Assembly (NCBI RefSeq): GCF_037975245.1
Contig: NC_092572.1
Span: 19,057,989-19,121,988 of the forward strand
Length of the DNA: 64,000 nucleotides
Origin: Apostichopus japonicus
Lineage: Eukaryota; Echinodermata; Holothuroidea; Aspidochirotida; Stichopodidae
Reading direction: 5' to 3'
The translations under genes were made by a program, and so were the position numbers. The first letter of the stretch is position 1; each line of letters opens with the position of its first letter. Shown piece by piece: positions 46,617-59,016 of the stretch. The notes under the pieces are model-generated. The model was not told the origin of the DNA, made no database searches, and saw nothing but the letters and a program-made list of their open reading frames with translations.

Positions 46617-48404
46617 ATGTGTAGAGCTAAACAGAAGAAAGAGAGAAAAAGTTCTCGCATTAAAGCTGTTGCCGAAGGAGAGTCGGATACTTCGGAAGAC
46701 TTAGAAGAAGAGTTATTACACATCCATGCGATGAATCTAGTAAAGGGATCAGCGAAGCCAATCGTAGTGGAAGCCAACATAGAAGGGGTGCCAATTTCCA
46801 TGGAAGTGGACACTGGGGCAGGAGTGACACTAATTCCAAAAGAGACATTCTTTAAGAAACTCAAGTCAAAAGTTAAACTGCATGCAACAAAGGTTGTATT
46901 AAAAACTTATCTAGGAGATAAGATTCCAGTTCATGGTAAAGGTAAAGTCAGAGTTCAGTATAATGGACATGAACAAATGTTACCTATATATGTTGTAGAG
47001 GGAAACGGTCCAGCTTTAATGGGAAGGGATTGGCTACTTGAATTGCCTTTGGACTGGCAAAACATAAAGAAAATACAAAGTCCAAATGTTCCTAAGCAAA
47101 ACATTGAGGAGCATATTGCAAATAGTGGGGTATTCAATAAGGAGATTGGAAAATTAAAGGGGGTGCATGCACATCTTACAGTAAAAGAGGGAGCAAAACC
47201 AAAATTTTTCAAACCTCGCCCAATCGCATTTGCAGTTAAAGAACAAGTTACAGAGGAGATTAACAGATTGGTAAAAGAGGGGATCCTGGAAAAAGTGGAA
47301 TATTCCGAATGGGCAGCCCCTGTAGTCCCTGTAAAAAAGCCCGATGGCAAAATAAGGCTGTGGTGATTACAAAGTGACAATTAATCCTGAATTAGAAACC
47401 ACAGAGTACCCACTCCCAAGGCCGGAGGAATTGTATGCAAAGTTGAATGGGGTGCAGAAGTTCTCAAAGTTAGATTTAACTTCAGCATACCAACAGGTAG
47501 AGCTTGATGAACAATCGAGGAAGTATGTAACCATTAATACACACCTGGGGTTATTCCAATACACAAGGCTTCCTTTTGGTGTAAACTCAGCCCCAGCCAT
47601 ATTTCAACAGAGTATGGATAAGATATTGAATGGGCTGGAGGGTGTAGGCTGTTACCTAGATGATATCATTATCACTGGAAAAGATGATGAAGAACACAAA
47701 AGGAATCTATTAGCAGTTTTGGAAAGGCTGAATCAGTTTAATGTTAAACTGAAAAGGGAAAAGTGTGTGTTGTTTCAAGATCAAATTGAGTACTTGGGGC
47801 ATGTTGTAGACAAGGTAGGGCTACATCCTTCACCAAGTAAAGTTGAATCACTGAAGTCTGCTCCACAACCAAAGAGTCTGCATGAAGTGCAGTCACTGCT
47901 AGGGTTCATAAACTATTACAGAAAGTTTATCCCAAACCTTTCAACCATAGTAGGTCCTAAAGAGCAAAGCAAAAGCAAAGCTAACTGTGAATGGACAGTG
48001 GAATGCCAAAACGCTTTTGATAAAGTGAAAGAAATCCTAAGCTCAGAGGCTGTGCTTGTCTATTTTGATCCTGATAAGGATGTAACATTAGCAGTTGATG
48101 CTAGTCCCTGTGGTATTGGCGCCGTCATTTCACATAAGATCCTGGGCGAGGAGCGACCAATTGCGTATGCATCTAGAACCTTGACAAAAGCAGAGCAAAA
48201 CTATTCACAGCTGGAAAAAGAAGCTCTCGCAATAGTTTTTGGTGTCCGGCATTTCCACCAAAACTTATGTGGCAAACGTTTCATCATAGCGACAGACCAC
48301 AAACCACTGACATACCTCCTAGGTACAAAGCGAGGAATACCAGTTCTGGCAGCATCTAGATTGCAGCGTTGGGCCATATTGCTAGCAGGTTATGAATTAA
48401 TATG
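46617..48404 (+). pseudogene. Protease, reverse transcriptase and RNase H region
   Basis: The protease active site is MEVDTGAGVTLIP (about 46800). RT begins at KPDGKIRL, where one base appears missing (about 47360) and the frame changes. It then has KFSKLDLTSAYQQVEL, LPFGVNSAPAIFQ and the catalytic YLDDIIITG. A small in-frame deletion near 47960 shortens the tether region. RNase H shows LAVDASPCGIGAVISH and ATDHKPLTYLLG. A TGA at 48403-48405 breaks the frame. Confidence 0.9.
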
Positions 48405-48733
48405 ATATAAGTATCGCACAACAAAACAAAATGCAAATGCTGACTTTTTGTCAAGATTGCCTCAGCAAACCCAGAATAAAAGTGGGGAGAGTAACGATCA
48501 GTTCACAGTGTTATGGACTGATGAAGGATCAAAGGTCAACAGGTCCAAGTTAACAGTTTGCCTGTAAGTAATGAGAAACTTAGGAAGGAAACTGATAAAG
48601 ATAAAGTATTGTCAAGAGTCAAGTACTTCATATTAAATGGATGGCCTGTCAATGTTAAATTTCAGCCGTACTACCGTAAAAGAAACGAGTTAACAGTTGA
48701 ATGTGGTTGTATTTTGTGGGGGGTTAGAGTGTT

Positions 48734-49901
48734 GTGCCCGAGTCATTACAGCAGTATGTTTTGAAGGAGTTACATGAAGGTCACCCTGGCATGGTCAGGA
48801 TGAAGAGTCTAGCCAGGGGCCATGTTTATTGGCCAAGACTAGATCAGCAGCTAGAAGAGTTAGTAGGGTCATGCGATGATTGTCGACAGTACCAAACTTT
48901 GCCACCCAAAGCGCCTGTAAACCCATGGAGATGGCCAACAGAGCCTTGGCAAAGAATACATGTAGATTTCGCAGGTCCATTTGTAGGATCTATGTTTCTG
49001 CTTGTCGTAGACAGTCACTCTAAATGGCCAGAAGTCATACCGATGAAAACTACTACAGCTGAAAAAACAAGTTATGCGAAAAATGTTCAGTAAGTATGGA
49101 CTACCTCATACTGTAGTGTCTGATAATGGTCCTCAATTTGTGGCACATGAGTTCGAAGAGTTTTTGAAGAAAAATAATGTGGAACACATAAAATCAGCAG
49201 TCAAACATCCAGCATCAAATGGAGAAGTTGAACGTTTTGTTCAGACTTTTAAGCAGTCCATGAAGAAATCTCAAAATGATTCTGGTAATTTACATCAGAA
49301 ATTAGACCGGTTCTTATTGTCATATAGAGTGACTCCACATTCGGTAACAAAAGAAACACCATCTAAGTTGTTTTTGAAGCGTGAGCTGAGAACACGTTTG
49401 AGTTCTTTGAAACCGTCTCCGAGTACCAAGTTATCAAAAGGTCAAAGTCATGAAGTCATGGAAGGTTCAGTGAGACAATTTTCTGTAGGTGATTCTGTAT
49501 CAGTCCTAGATTTCAGAAAGCATTATGGTAAATGGGTAACTGGAGTTGTTTGCAAAGTGTTAGGTCCTGTGACATATCTCATTCAAGTAGAAGGTCAAAC
49601 TTGGAAGAGACATCTGAACCAGATACGGTCAAAGTCATTTTCTGCTCAAACACAGTCTGATTTGAAAGAGTCTCAAGGCACCACAGTTTTGGAATCCTCT
49701 CACTCAGAAATGTTTGACAGACTGTTGTTGCCAGATGAAGATCATGAGTCTGACACATCAGAGAGTCAGGTTAGGGAAAAAACTTCACCACATTTGTTGG
49801 AATCTGGTAAACCTGATTCTCCAAGTCAGTCAGTTGATAGTCAAATTTTACTCAGAAGGTCAGACAGAATGAGGAAACCGAAGAAGATTCTTGATTTGTA
49901 A
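48734..49901 (+). pseudogene. Integrase region
   Basis: N-terminal HHCC zinc finger (HEGHPGMVRMKS ... CDDC), then catalytic-core segments HVDFAGPF, VVSDNGPQF and NGEVERFVQTF, holding the D, D and E residues. A frame change at about 49075 separates the first Asp from the rest. Downstream is a GPY/F-like module (WVTGVVCKVLGPVTYLIQV, then RHLNQIR) and a Ser-rich tail ending near 49901. One to two further frame changes lie between 48405 and 48734. Confidence 0.88.
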
Positions 49902-49970
49902 ATAATGTTTATTACAGGTTGTTACTTTTTAGGACATAAATTAAAGGACATAAATTTTTTAGTTGTTGAC

Positions 49971-49981
49971 AAGGGGAGGAG
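49971..49981 (+). promoter_or_regulatory. Polypurine tract
   Basis: AAGGGGAGGAG abuts the first base of the 3' LTR, as expected for plus-strand priming. Confidence 0.85.
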
Positions 49982-50138
49982 TGTACTGTATTGTCTTATT
50001 TTTATGTTCCGCCGAATTCCCATATTGGGATAGCGCCACCTATTTTGTTAAAATAAACAGACTTGTAAATGGCAACCAACTGTTTCACGTGTTATTATTA
50101 TCATGACCGGTTTACGGCCACCACCACCGGACATGACA
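49982..50138 (+). repeat. 3' LTR of the gypsy element
   Basis: 157 bp, same ends and length as the 5' LTR, three substitutions. Confidence 0.95.
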
Positions 50139-51305
50139 AGTTTGGCATAATTTGGGAATATACCAGTTGATAGTGAAATATTAAAAATATGAGATAATGG
50201 CCGGGCAATAACATGTGAAATAGATTGTAGAATGCGTACTGCTATACCGTCAACCCAACTGATGCAGAATTCCTCTTTTAGTTTACTGATAATATTGATA
50301 ATTTCTGAAGGATTACTAGGAGACAAAAATAAAGAATTGGTACAAGAGCCTCTTAGGAAATCATTAAACACCGCCTTACAAGTACGAATTTTCTCAGCCA
50401 GGGAAGGAACAATTAGTGTAAAGAAATCGTTAAATGCATTTGCAATATCATTCTCATTAGTCAAAACGCTTCCATTGTGATTAATCTTTGAAATTTTGTG
50501 CAACTTAGAATTGTCTGTAATTAGTTTATTAATTATTTTCCATGTTTTGTTCAAATTGTTTTTAATTATTCTCAAACATATTAAGGTAATATAATTCTTC
50601 AGCCTTCCTGGTAACACTGGTTATTAGATTTCTGTAGACTGAATATTTGACTTTATTTTCAGGAGTAGGATTTTTTATATAATTCTTAAATAAATTATTC
50701 TTAAGTCGAATTTTTCGTCTATTCTTAGAAGTAACTTTTTGTAAAGGGCAGTGCTTATTATAAATAGGTAAGAATGAATTGATAAAACCATCATAAGATA
50801 TGTCGACATCGTTTGTTGAATATAGCCATTCCCAATCTAGACAATCAAGTTCCGCAACAAGTTTAAACAAACTTGTAGGTGTAATTTTCCTTTTATAAAA
50901 TACAGAATGGTTATTGCCAGAGTTAGTAGGTTGATTTAAACTTTGAATGTAATAGGCTGGTAAATGATCACTTATGTCAGAAAGTAAAATACCCGAAGTA
51001 AATGAACCGATTAAATTATTGCAAAAAATATTATCCAGCAAAGTTGCAGAATTGTCAGTAATACGAGTAGGTTTTGTAATCAATGGTAAAAAAGAAGATG
51101 AGTACAATATATCCAGGAAATTCGTTGTAGTATTGTCGGAACCATACTTTATTAAATCTATATAAAACTCACCCAGTAGGATTATGTTTTTATTCGTGTT
51201 ATTAATAGTATCTAATAAAGGATATATATGTCCTCGATGAAAGTCGGTATTGAGTTTGCTGGGGGACGATAAACTACACCAACAAGAGTATTGTTACCGA
51301 TTTTT

Positions 51306-51520
51306 ACCGATGGTGGCGCTCCGCTTAGATAGTCTCTACACATAACCACCCCCCCAATAATTTTCCCGTTCCACCGCGCCTGAATGGGGCACCCCCTCCC
51401 CTTAGACCCCTCCCCCAGGACGGCGATCCGTATCCACCTAAGTGCCCCCCCCCATCAAATGCTGGTGCCCCCCCCCCCGACTGACAAGTCTGGTGACGCC
51501 ACTGTTGCTTGGTCAGGGTC
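51306..51520. repeat. C-rich transposon fragment next to the LINE
   Basis: Begins with GATGGTGGCGCTCCGC, the motif shared with the elements at 12.2 and 17.8 kb, and runs through several poly-C/poly-G tracts to GGTGACGCCACTG. It marks where the LINE is truncated. Confidence 0.6.
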
Positions 51521-51529
51521 GACGTGCAC

Positions 51530-51780
51530 TCTTCCATACGCCTATACATTTTCTTGCACTCATTAAGCTCTGTGGCCTGCTCTTCAAGTTTGCACTCGAT
51601 GTCGTGAATGCCACCAGATATCTTCGACTCGAAGGGCGTCAAATTTAACATATAGTGCTGCCTTAACACAGTTTTGGAGCATATTCTGGATTTCTGGGCT
51701 TTCAGGACTTTTTCAATGACAATTGAAACAAGCTGCTGATCCTTTGTCTGTCCCCGAGTGGAGGACTTACTTGTGTTCAT
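51530..51780 (-). other. Possible first exon of an unknown gene, truncated by a repeat
   Basis: ATG at 51780 in good context (acaacaATGA) starts about 83 codons: MNTSKSSTRGQTKDQQLVSI, HYMLNLTPFESKISGGIHDI, then ECKLEEQATELNECKKMYRR. The last part is coiled-coil-like. The frame then runs into the poly-G repeat with no donor. I do not recognise the family. Confidence 0.35.
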
Positions 51781-51813
51781 TGTTGTTGTTAAGTAGATGG
51801 ATAAAGTTGGCAC

Positions 51814-52290
51814 TTCACAATTCAGGTATGATGATCCTATTGTGAATCGCTTGACCAGAACGTTTAAGCGTTCATGTATTTGGGTTGCATAAATTTAGCA
51901 GTAAAGTGGTAGGCTATAAGCTTAGGTTAGCATGCTGGTAAGGTCCAAAAACTCTTCGAAGAATCAGTCACGAATTCATGGTAGTATGTATGTGCAGGCC
52001 ATGCTCATTCACGTTGAAAGATATATGCTGTATTAGAAAAATGTCAGATATTCAAATATGGTCACCTTTGGTCAAAGACTTTAACTTTTTTTCTATTACC
52101 ACCCTGAAGGAAATTTACCTCACTGGATATTCAGTCATATTGTGTGTCCATTTACTAGAATTTCAAGAGAAAACTTTGGAAGAGTTAAAACCTCTCTTTT
52201 TGAAAACTTCTAGCAAGTACTTTAGCATGCTATAATTACAGACGAACATATAATGAACCGAAAAGGCAGATGATTGTCTCGGTAAAAATT
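51814..52290. other. Non-coding, nothing recognised
   Basis: One short plus-strand frame (51978-52235) without domain or splice support. Confidence 0.4.
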
Positions 52291-52299
52291 ACCCGTGGG

Positions 52300-53330
52300 T
52301 ACAAATTAAATGTGACGTATATGGGCGATGTAATCATACCGTAATCACGTTCTGTGTATTTTTGAAATTTCCGACGTTTAAGTTAATATTAATCATCTCT
52401 TAAATTCCGAATCTTTATTGAGTCAACGTATGAGCGAAGTGTGCAAGTTGATGTAATCATGCTCTACTTACACTCGTGTTATGTGTATGCTTTGGAATTT
52501 CCGACGCGTAAGTGAATCGTAATCTTCCCGTAAATTCCGAATTCAGTGGAGAATACATTCAACGTAAACGCAGGGTGTAAGTTGGTGTAATCATGCTGTA
52601 ATCCCGTGGTGTGCATGCTTCGGAATTTCCGACGTGTATATCCTAAACATGCCGTACTGTTCCTGTTTCAGGTGAACGAAAATATTCATATATGTTTAAT
52701 ACGAACAAACACAGTAGCCTATAATGTCATCTTCGTATAAATAGTATTAAGCATGACAAGTCCATGAAAACTTGACGTAATCAATACGTAAACGCTGAAA
52801 TGAACGTATTTGGGTATTTGTAAGTTAATTGTAAATATACAGTTAATTTTTAACTGCACTCGTTTCAGCCAACGTAAATGTTGAAATTTTGTTCATGAGA
52901 TGCAGTCACAGGGTAATATCATTATCGGGAAGATTGACATGAGAAATGTGTCCAGTGTTTATTTCGTGGAACAATCAACGTTAACGTCATGCTTACGTTT
53001 GGCGTAAGTTTGTTGTAAACGCGTTGTATCTATGCTACGAGTTTCCGATGTGTAAGATAATCGTAATCCTGTCGTAAATTTCTTCGTGGCGAGATTAAGG
53101 TCAACGTAAACGTGGAGAAGAAATAAGTTTTAATAAATACGAAAGTAATTATTAACTTCCGATATGTAAGTTGTCATAAACGTAACGGAAATCTGTTGTT
53201 CCGTGATTACAATGTTTACGGATGCGTAATCACATTGTAAACGCGTTGTTCCAAAATGTACGGGTTTCCGATGTTTAAGGTGACCGTAAGCAAGACGTAA
53301 ACATCCAAGGACTGCTTACGATAACTTAAA
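52300..53330. repeat. Degenerate ~110-130-bp tandem repeat rich in CGTAA
   Basis: TTCCGAYG marks units at about 52371, 52501, 52629, 53045, 53159 and 53268 (spacings 130, 128, about 3 x 139, 114, 109). Each unit mixes CGTAATC, CGTAAATTCCG and ACGTAAACG. The CGTAAAC/CGTAATC words occur many times and are rare elsewhere in the window. Highly diverged, no coding content. Confidence 0.75.
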
Positions 53331-53420
53331 TGCGTGTCTTTTCCCCGTGCTTTGAAATAATAAAAAAAATGAGTTTCTTTGAAATTCATTGCATATTCAT
53401 GGTATCGATCTGCTCTCAAA

Positions 53421-54310
53421 GTTGGGTGGATATGGTGGGGGGGGGGGGGGGATTTTTAACTGAAATGTGCGTTTAACTTTAACTGAGTGTCATCCTTAGG
53501 AGATGCGTCTATACGAGAGACGCTATTGTAAACGCCCGAATGGTAGCGCTAGTATGGTGTACTGTAACTGCGCACTGTTTAACCGTTCGTGCAGTTTTTT
53601 GGGAATTTTGTTGCTGTACCGTTTAGAACTCACAATCAATTTAAAAACACATTTATTGGTAGTTTAACCCACCCAAGTTCGCATTTACACTGAGAATGCA
53701 ATAGTTTGCGTCACAGCAAAATAAAGAAACTCCCCGCAACAGAATGGATTAGACCAATCTTCCTGATCCACAGCGATCACGTTTGGGAGCGACGAGTCAC
53801 ACTTTATCTTTCAAAGAGCTATTATTGCAGTACTTTTTATAGTGTCGTTTTTCTTGGGGGGGGGGGGAGGGGTGAAGGAATTGTTGTGTCAAAATGAAAC
53901 CTGTTGTGAACATAATATGGTCAATCTTTATTGATGACTCTATTAGTTTTAACATTTAGAGGGCAAAAACAGATGATATTTTCAGTTCAAATTACATGAT
54001 GACGTCACCAACACAGTCGTATCGTAACTTCATACATACGTAACTTTTTACATAAAGTTTATGAAATCTATCAAACAAAAAATTCTTGAAAAAATGTAAG
54101 GAATTTTTAACCACATGATTGTTGTGTGTGCATTGTCGTTTATGAAGTATAACGTCTTACCTTTACCTTATTATATATGTATATAAATATATATATATAT
54201 ATATATATACATACAATGATGTTTATTTACGATCATACGGGGTACCCACCTGTCACTATACCGTGAAAGTGAAAGCTAGCTGCTTCGGTAACGCTTCTTA
54301 GGCGTACGGT
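53421..54310. other. Intergenic, nothing recognised
   Basis: Two poly-G runs (53435-53450, 53858-53868) and a short (TA)n near 54180-54210. No gene supported. Confidence 0.45.
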
Positions 54311-54880
54311 CATAACAGATAAACTTCAGAGAGTGCTAGCATGTAAAAACTAAGCTTCAGCCCATTCAGAATTCGGCCGCCCGTCTGGTTACTCGCCCCA
54401 GGACGCACGACCATATCACTCCAATACTCCGTGACCTGCACTGGTTGCCTCTTCATCTTCGCATTTACTACAAAGTCGCCCTTCGTGCTTTCAAAGCTAT
54501 CCACGGTATGGCCCCTGGCTATCTGACAGACCTCATCGTCTCCTACTCACCACAACGTTGTCGCCACTCGTCTTCCGAAACCCTTCTCTGCCGTCCTCGC
54601 AGGTGGAACACAAAATTCCATGGAGACAGGTGTTTCAGCTCTGCCGCTCCCGAAGTCTGGAACAATTTACCAACAAACATCCGTAGAACACCTAACCTTA
54701 ATCGTTTTAAGACAGATTTGAAGACATACCTTTTTAGCTGTTCTTAAACTGTCAACTATACTTCTTAGCCTGGTTTAACTATGTTCCTTTGTACTTATTT
54801 TTTATTGTACAGCCTTTGAGATTACTGGGAGGCGCTATATAAGTATTACGTTTTATTATCATTATTATTATCAATATTAT
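54310..54880 (+). mobile_element. 3' end of a CR1/L2-like LINE (right copy)
   Basis: Longer than the left copy because the window shows more upstream: QNSAARLVTRPRTHDHITPI, LRDLHWLPLHLRIYYKVALR and the same C-terminal tail as 1-267, then the GGCGCTATATAAG 3' UTR. A frame break lies near 54360. Confidence 0.85.
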
Positions 54881-55844
54881 GTAGTATAATGCACTTCCAT
54901 GCAAAAAGGTCACCATTATACCGAAATAAAACGTAAAATTTATCTCTAACGCAATGTAAGATACAACACAATGGTCTTTATTTCGAGCGTTTCGACTCAA
55001 ATTACGGATATAAGTAGTATAAATATTTCTATCAATATAAACATGTCTTATTCTGTCTTTCGTTTGTGCTCGTAACATAGCTAATACAACCTACCTCTCT
55101 TCAACGGGAACATATTTACGAAACGAAGAACCACCAGGGTCACTTTGAACATTAATACACAGTATTTAGGTTTGTTTGTTCCACTTATTGTAGAAGATAT
55201 TGAGACGAAATTTAATGATTGCACTTTTAATATGTAAGGAAGTGTCGTGGACAAAATACGCAAAGACGTAATATTTTATATTTTACCACTGCTGTTCGGT
55301 GGCGCCATTTATTTAAACATGCAACTATACCAACTCAGATACAGATAAAAATCAACATCAATAATTTAAAGGGCAATGGCTACGAATAGTCACCGGACTT
55401 TGTTGCCCGTCTGTAAAGAAAAGAATTTAAACAATAATAACATATCTAAAAAAATATATATATACAATATCTACACATCCTAGGAACAATATTATCATCA
55501 AATGAAACCAATTACAAACGAAATACACGCAATGAACATCATTATGAAATTTCAACGAGCAGTGGTGTTAAACTAACGCAGAACGATATTTTAAGGTACA
55601 AGTGGTTGCGACTATTACGTCATTGATACGTCAACTTATAACAGCAACTCAATACTAAATAAATAAAATTAACTATATACTGCTTTAACTAACAAACACA
55701 TACAGATTTAAGTGATTTAACTCATCCATTGACGGAGGTAAAAGTCACCTAATTCATCATCTCTGCAGTGCAACAATGGTGAACGAAGTTGTTTAGAAGC
55801 CATTGCAAGCACAGAAACCCAGTGACAGATTTTTATTTTTGTAA

Positions 55845-56225
55845 TAATAATAATAATAAGAAGAAGAAGAATAACAAGAAGAAGAAGGAGGAGAAGAAGA
55901 ATAATATTAACAATAATAATAATAACAATAATCATTATCACAATAATCATAATCATAACAATCATAATAATCATAACAATCATGATAATCATCATCATAA
56001 TCATAATAATAATAATAATAATTATAACAATAATAACCATAATAACAATAATAACAACAATAATTATAATAATTATAATATTTATAATACTTATAATGAT
56101 AACAGTAATAACACTAATAATAATATTATCAATAATAATAACGATGATGATGATACTCATAATAATAATAGTGATAATGATAGTGATGTGATAGTGATAG
56201 TGATAATGATAATGATAATGATATA
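55845..56225. repeat. Compound trinucleotide microsatellite (right copy)
   Basis: Counterpart of 1370-1740 with different unit numbers in several sub-tracts. No gene. Confidence 0.95.
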
Positions 56226-56286
56226 TCATTATGAATTCCGGAACTGATTGAAATAACATTATAACCTCCTTTCGCCCATTTTGTAT

Positions 56287-57516
56287 TTAAGCTATAGTGT
56301 AAGCATAGGCTCGTCTATGTCCATATGAATATACTATTGCATGAACATTGCCATTTCCCTGGATAGCCAAACGATTAAAGCCGACTTCTAATATTGTTTG
56401 AAAAATAGACCATTCAGAAGAATCTTTATCAATAAACTTCCAAACAGCACGTTCATTAAGGGATAGTTGCAATATATCGACCTCTGGTGGTAACCACACA
56501 GTGAGGTAAGTTGTAGTATTTGTGTCCGTCATATCAAAAACTGGGAACAAGATCTCATTGCTAATACGATGATGTTCTTGACTCGGTACTTGCAGCATTA
56601 CAGGACTTGTGTGGTCATTCATCACGGTAAATTGAACAACCAAAACTTTATTTGATGCGACTATCTCCAGTGGATGAGTCACATTTCCGTCCACCAATAC
56701 TTCCAAGAATTCCCCGGCTGCAAGAGTTGTTTCATTGTGATTACCGCCGAGTTTCCACGTAGTAATGTTGTTCGTAGAACTCGACAGAATCCTAACAATA
56801 TAACCACCTGCGAATTTGGGGTCAACCAGCTGAGTTAACGAAAAAACCCTACCCCAGTCTTCGACGGGCTTTAGACACTCTGCAATAGGGTCCGTGCTCG
56901 GTGTTGCTGGTATACTAGCTTTCGTGTGTCCACTGAAAACAGAAATCGGCTTGTTGGATGTCAACTGGACACCAGTCGGGTCAAACTCCAAAGCCAGAGT
57001 GTACGTTTGAAACTTATTCAGAAGAATAGTTATATTGTTAGGATACAGTTCCGGGGCGATTGATGTATTCCAGTGGATTTGAATAGATGTGTTGTCGTAG
57101 ATAGAAACAACAGCAAGCATTTTATGTTTCGGATAGCTGTGGTAAGACATTACCCAGTAGTTAGTACCAATATCGTCCACATCTAATAGGCGGAACGCAG
57201 ACGCTTGATTACCTTGTTGACACTCAGTGAAAGCGTACGCATGTACCTTACCGATGGCAGATATAACAATCGTCGTATTAGTAATTTCGCCGTATGGATC
57301 GCGATTCCTTGGATCGATTTCAGGGTATGCCTCCGGAATGAGAATTGATTGGCCTGACCCGGGTGACAGTGTAATGTTGATATCACTTATGTTATTAGAA
57401 AGCGGAAAAGACAGTTTAACAGATGCACAAGAAGATGATGAGTTTGTCAGTATAGAAACCCGATGAACTGTTCTAATTCTTCTACCACAGTGAATCGGTA
57501 AAAATGTGAATGCATA
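56287..57516 (-). CDS. IgGFc-binding-domain secreted protein, exon 3 (right copy)
   Basis: Counterpart of 1798-3027, fully open with the same stop, splice sites and domain features. It has one codon fewer (DMTDTNTTT against DMTQDTNTTT) and about 20 amino-acid changes, mostly in the first half (for example HCGRRIRTVHR, AFTECQQGN, SYPKHKMLA). Retention of frame through scattered substitutions suggests both copies are, or recently were, under constraint. Confidence 0.82.
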   Translation of the reverse strand, partial: YAFTFLPIHCGRRIRTVHRVSILTNSSSSCASVKLSFPLSNNISDINITLSPGSGQSILIPEAYPEIDPRNRDPYGEITNTTIVISAIGKVHAYAFTECQQGNQASAFRLLDVDDIGTNYWVMSYHSYPKHKMLAVVSIYDNTSIQIHWNTSIAPELYPNNITILLNKFQTYTLALEFDPTGVQLTSNKPISVFSGHTKASIPATPSTDPIAECLKPVEDWGRVFSLTQLVDPKFAGGYIVRILSSSTNNITTWKLGGNHNETTLAAGEFLEVLVDGNVTHPLEIVASNKVLVVQFTVMNDHTSPVMLQVPSQEHHRISNEILFPVFDMTDTNTTTYLTVWLPPEVDILQLSLNERAVWKFIDKDSSEWSIFQTILEVGFNRLAIQGNGNVHAIVYSYGHRRAYAYTIA

Positions 57517-58466
57517 CTGTACTTCGTAGTGACCTATGATAAAGTCAATCAAATAAACAGGAAAAATGTCAAATATCAACAGGTCGAAGTCCCTACAATC
57601 AAAGATTATGCAGTTATGCGATATAATAAAACTGCATTGTTTAAGGCTATAACACATGAACCTGTATTCAGAGGCACTGGGCGAGGGCCCGTCCAATCTG
57701 GGAGTGGGGATGTTGTGGATGCCGTGGATATTATTTACAAAGACATTGAAGAACAGTGGGACCTGAGACTAGGATTAAAGAGAATAAACCACAAAATCAG
57801 TTCTAAACGTCCCGAGAAGAGTTATACTCTGTGCGTTCCATACCAAAAAGTCCAGTATTCCAGTTCAGAATTTGTTTCAACAAAACAGTGACAAATTCCA
57901 GGCCTTCTTTTCTTAGAACTTTTCGCTCTTCCAAATAAATATTTAAATTGTATTTTTATGAACAAAATTATCAATTTGACTTCCACTTATTATTATAATT
58001 TTTATTTTTAAATTGTAACAGTTTAAAAGTTTTAAAAAGCAGGAATCAACACATATCTAGCTTGTTAAAACCGCCACTATTCAGTGGTTAATAATTAAAT
58101 ATGATCATGAAATATATATGTTGGTCTTAGCTCTTGTAATTTTGTGACAAATAATGTACGTTGACAGTTTTAAGAGTAAGCTTATGTTGAACTCGTTAGT
58201 CGACAGATGTTAAAATGTTGATTTTCACGCACATAGAATCTTACAGTAAGAGTAATCCCAGTTAAGGAGATACTCTATCGCTATATCAAAGTTGTCGCAA
58301 GCTCATCAATGAATAAATGACAAAATGCCAAGAATACTTCTAGCAGGCAATATGTTCAAAGTGTATTTGAAAATGTGGAAATGGACTCTGTGCACAAAAG
58401 ATAGAGAGGAAGGAACAATATTTCGAAAATCATGCTGCAAATGAACGCTGCGAAAAGCAATTCTTG

Positions 58467-58800
58467 GAGGTAGTTATAGAATATAGTGTATGTGATCCAC
58501 TGGAGTAACCAAACAGTCGCATACACGACATAAACAATTACAAACCATAGTCATGCTGTGTTTCATCGCATGAAGCCATACTATCTTCTTCAAAGACCGC
58601 GACGTTCGAACTGTGCGTCTGCATTTGATTGTATAGAGCTAGTAATGAGAAAAAAGGAGCTCAAATCATCAAATCAAGAAATGAATCACAAATCAATCAG
58701 ATTTGCGTCAGTTTAATCCCTTATGGTCCGGGTTAGAATCCAGTTGGAGACTGGAATGTTCTCTAAGCTGAATATTTCCAATATCAATATGTTCAATTTG
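58467..58800. repeat. Repeat unit R1, copy 1 (right)
   Basis: Counterpart of 3975-4345; ends GGTCCGGGTTAGAATCC. Confidence 0.75.
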
Positions 58801-58884
58801 CCTGGTTGGTGAGTTCCAAAAGAACATAACCGGTCGTGAAGTTTTTTTTTTGTGTGTGGTGTGTTGATTTTTTTAATTTAATAG

Positions 58885-59016
<132 letters not shown>

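Larger units (their letters stand above)
45528..50138 (+). mobile_element. Ty3/gypsy LTR retrotransposon, full length but defective (Mag/SURL-like)
   Basis: 4.6 kb from TGTACTG to CATGACA, flanked by the 5-bp duplication AGTTT (45523-45527, 50139-50143) inside the minus-strand LINE. The domain order gag, protease, RT, RNase H, integrase is that of Ty3/gypsy. LTRs are only 157 bp with three differences. The primer-binding site resembles the 3' end of tRNA-Ser, as in the Mag/SURL group; that clade assignment is inference. Two stops and a frameshift in gag-pol and further breaks in pol make it non-autonomous. Confidence 0.95.
44150..51305 (-). mobile_element. 5'-truncated LINE with endonuclease and reverse transcriptase, split by a gypsy insertion
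   Basis: Read on the minus strand from 51305: endonuclease remnant (NTLVGVVYRPPSKLN, ...ILLGEFYIDL, SDHLPAYY), linker (to about 50144), then after the insertion (45522 down) reverse transcriptase with NYRPIPVLTSLCKIIEKIIY, DLSKAFDTVNH, GVPQGSILGPLLFL and the catalytic FADDT box, then the C-terminal region to about 44150 ending with the SYNTRHS...FWN motif. One frameshift lies near 45235 and another near 44815. The 5' end is cut inside the endonuclease where a different repeat starts. Jockey/CR1-type overall; clade not resolved. Confidence 0.85.
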
